6,909 bases of DNA, from positions 1 to 6,909 of the forward strand of contig JAGCWG010000349.1 in the NCBI GenBank assembly GCA_017961965.1, given 5' to 3'. The notes beneath the pieces are model-generated. The model searched no databases. It had not been told where the DNA came from and saw nothing but the letters and a program-made list of their open reading frames with translations. This document shows, piece after piece, positions 6,571 to 6,909 of the stretch. How positions within the stretch are numbered: the stretch's first letter is position 1; every line of letters begins with the position of its first letter. The position numbers were made by a program, and so were the translations under genes. Source of the stretch: Bacteroidaceae bacterium (lineage in GTDB: Bacteria; Bacteroidota; Bacteroidia; Bacteroidales; Bacteroidaceae).

Positions 6571-6606
6571 AGAATCCGCTGACTCCAGTTAAGGACAGCG
6601 GATTCT
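6571..6606 (+). terminator. Terminator after dnaA
   Basis: A perfect 11-bp stem pairs 6571-6581 (AGAATCCGCTG) with 6596-6606 (CAGCGGATTCT). Within the 14-nt loop, TCC (6584-6586) can pair with GGA (6593-6595). It is followed by TAGGTTTTTG, a short T tract. It lies 38 nt past the dnaA stop codon, and its GC-rich stem stands out in AT-rich surroundings. Confidence 0.8.
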
Positions 6607-6615
6607 TAGGTTTTT

Positions 6616-6663
6616 GTAAGTTCGTAAGTTTGTAAGTTTTTGAGTTTGTGAGTTTGTAAGTTC
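6616..6663 (+). repeat. Six tandem 8-bp repeats, consensus GTRAGTTY (left array)
   Basis: Six units follow in perfect register: GTAAGTTC, GTAAGTTT, GTAAGTTT, TTGAGTTT, GTGAGTTT, GTAAGTTC. The variation is mostly A/G at position 3 and C/T at position 8. The array starts 9 bp past the dnaA terminator stem. Its reverse complement is the unit of the right array (6749-6853). With a period of 8 it cannot encode a simple peptide repeat in one frame. Such arrays could arise by strand slippage. Confidence 0.8.
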
Positions 6664-6850
6664 TTATTTTTTGTTTTCACGGAAAGGACACATGCTTGGA
6701 ACTAATAAATAATCACGAGCCAAATAACTCAGAAACGTTTTCACGCATAAACTTAAAAACTCAAAAAAACAAAAAACTCACACCAGCGAAAACTAAAAAA
6801 CCTAAAAACTCAAAAACTTACAAACTCACAAACTTAAAAACTTAAAAACT
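6627..6850. repeat. Long imperfect inverted repeat joining the two arrays
   Basis: Bases 6627-6662 are the reverse complement of 6815-6850 at 34 of 36 positions, including a perfect 20-bp core (6643-6662 with 6815-6834). A transcript through the region could fold into one large hairpin with a 152-nt loop, and single-stranded DNA could do the same. Because the arms consist of short repeats, several alternative registers of pairing are possible. Confidence 0.75.
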
Positions 6851-6853
6851 CAA
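6749..6853 (+). repeat. Tandem 8-bp repeats, consensus AAACTYAM (right array), abutting folB
   Basis: The core, 6790-6853, is eight 8-bp units in register: AAACTAAA, AAACCTAA, AAACTCAA, AAACTTAC, AAACTCAC, AAACTTAA, AAACTTAA, AAACTCAA. An earlier in-register unit AAACTCAC (6774-6781) is separated from them by one diverged unit. AAACTTAA and AAACTCAA at 6749-6764 are one base out of register. The last unit touches the folB start codon, so the array forms its translation-initiation region. Its A-rich, G-free sequence would leave the start codon unstructured unless paired with the left array. Confidence 0.75.
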
Positions 6854-6909
6854 ATGAAGATAATACTTGACAGTGTTCGCATATATGCTTTACACGGTGT
6901 AATGCCACA
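6854..6909 (+). CDS. folB: Dihydroneopterin aldolase, N-terminal fragment cut by the window end
   Basis: Only 18 codons are present, reading MKIILDSVRIYALHGVMP. The pattern of an N-terminal beta strand followed by RIYALHGVMP matches the start of FolB, where the family has a conserved Y/F-x-x-HGV segment. FolB converts 7,8-dihydroneopterin to 6-hydroxymethyl-7,8-dihydropterin and glycolaldehyde in folate synthesis, in the cytoplasm. The ATG follows directly on the 8-bp repeat array, with no Shine-Dalgarno sequence. The call rests on a short segment; the rest of the gene lies beyond the window. Confidence 0.72.
   Translation, partial: MKIILDSVRIYALHGVMP

Larger units (their letters stand above)
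6533..6853. other. Intergenic region between dnaA and folB with terminator and inverted repeat arrays
   Basis: These 321 bp contain no credible gene. From left to right they hold the dnaA terminator (6571-6606), a six-unit array of an 8-bp repeat (6616-6663), a spacer of about 85 bp (6664-6748), and a longer array of the same repeat in the opposite orientation (6749-6853) that ends at the folB ATG. The spacer contains GTTTTCACG twice (6673-6681 and 6737-6745), once near each array. No clear -33/-7 promoter for folB is visible. Confidence 0.6.

Noticed and set aside
6616..6853. CRISPR array reading of the repeats before folB
   Set aside because: The units are 8 bp, contiguous and degenerate, with no unique spacers between them, and no cas gene is nearby.

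Overview
The window looks like a chromosomal segment of a Bacteroidales bacterium, most likely Prevotella or a close relative. Three things point there. Several genes are preceded by the Bacteroidetes -7 promoter box TAnnTTTG and have no Shine-Dalgarno sequence. The protein families have Bacteroidetes-specific traits: an extended W-R/SLGKE signal peptide on a BtuB-like receptor, a DnaA with a DDIQEL Walker B and an RNHATVIHA domain IV signature, and an amidase paired with an MCE protein. The intergenic DNA is strongly AT-rich. All genes read on the + strand. This is mostly housekeeping and cell-envelope DNA; I see no phage, transposase, CRISPR, toxin-antitoxin or defence genes.

Layout: 1-101 is a promoter and structured leader. 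102-2180 encodes a TonB-dependent outer-membrane receptor of BtuB-like type, closed by a terminator (2273-2310). A new promoter (2313-2320) then starts a two-gene envelope operon: a periplasmic zinc N-acetylmuramoyl-L-alanine amidase with a C-terminal SPOR-like domain (2349-3647), and, 14 bp on, an inner-membrane-anchored MCE/MlaD-type lipid-transport protein (3662-4558). A long hairpin terminator (4674-4714) follows. The 573-bp AT-rich gap 4559-5131 carries mirror-ordered short direct repeats, one weak DnaA-box-like site and the dnaA promoter, so it is a possible but unproven replication-origin region. dnaA (5132-6532) ends in a terminator (6571-6606). The gap 6533-6853 is mostly two arrays of one degenerate 8-bp repeat in opposite orientation, the second running into the ATG of folB (6854, cut off by the window end).

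Functionally the first three genes serve the envelope: nutrient uptake at the outer membrane, septal peptidoglycan cleavage, and lipid trafficking. dnaA starts chromosome replication and folB belongs to folate synthesis. The least explained structures are the inverted 8-bp repeat arrays before folB and the repeat-bearing AT-rich region before dnaA.
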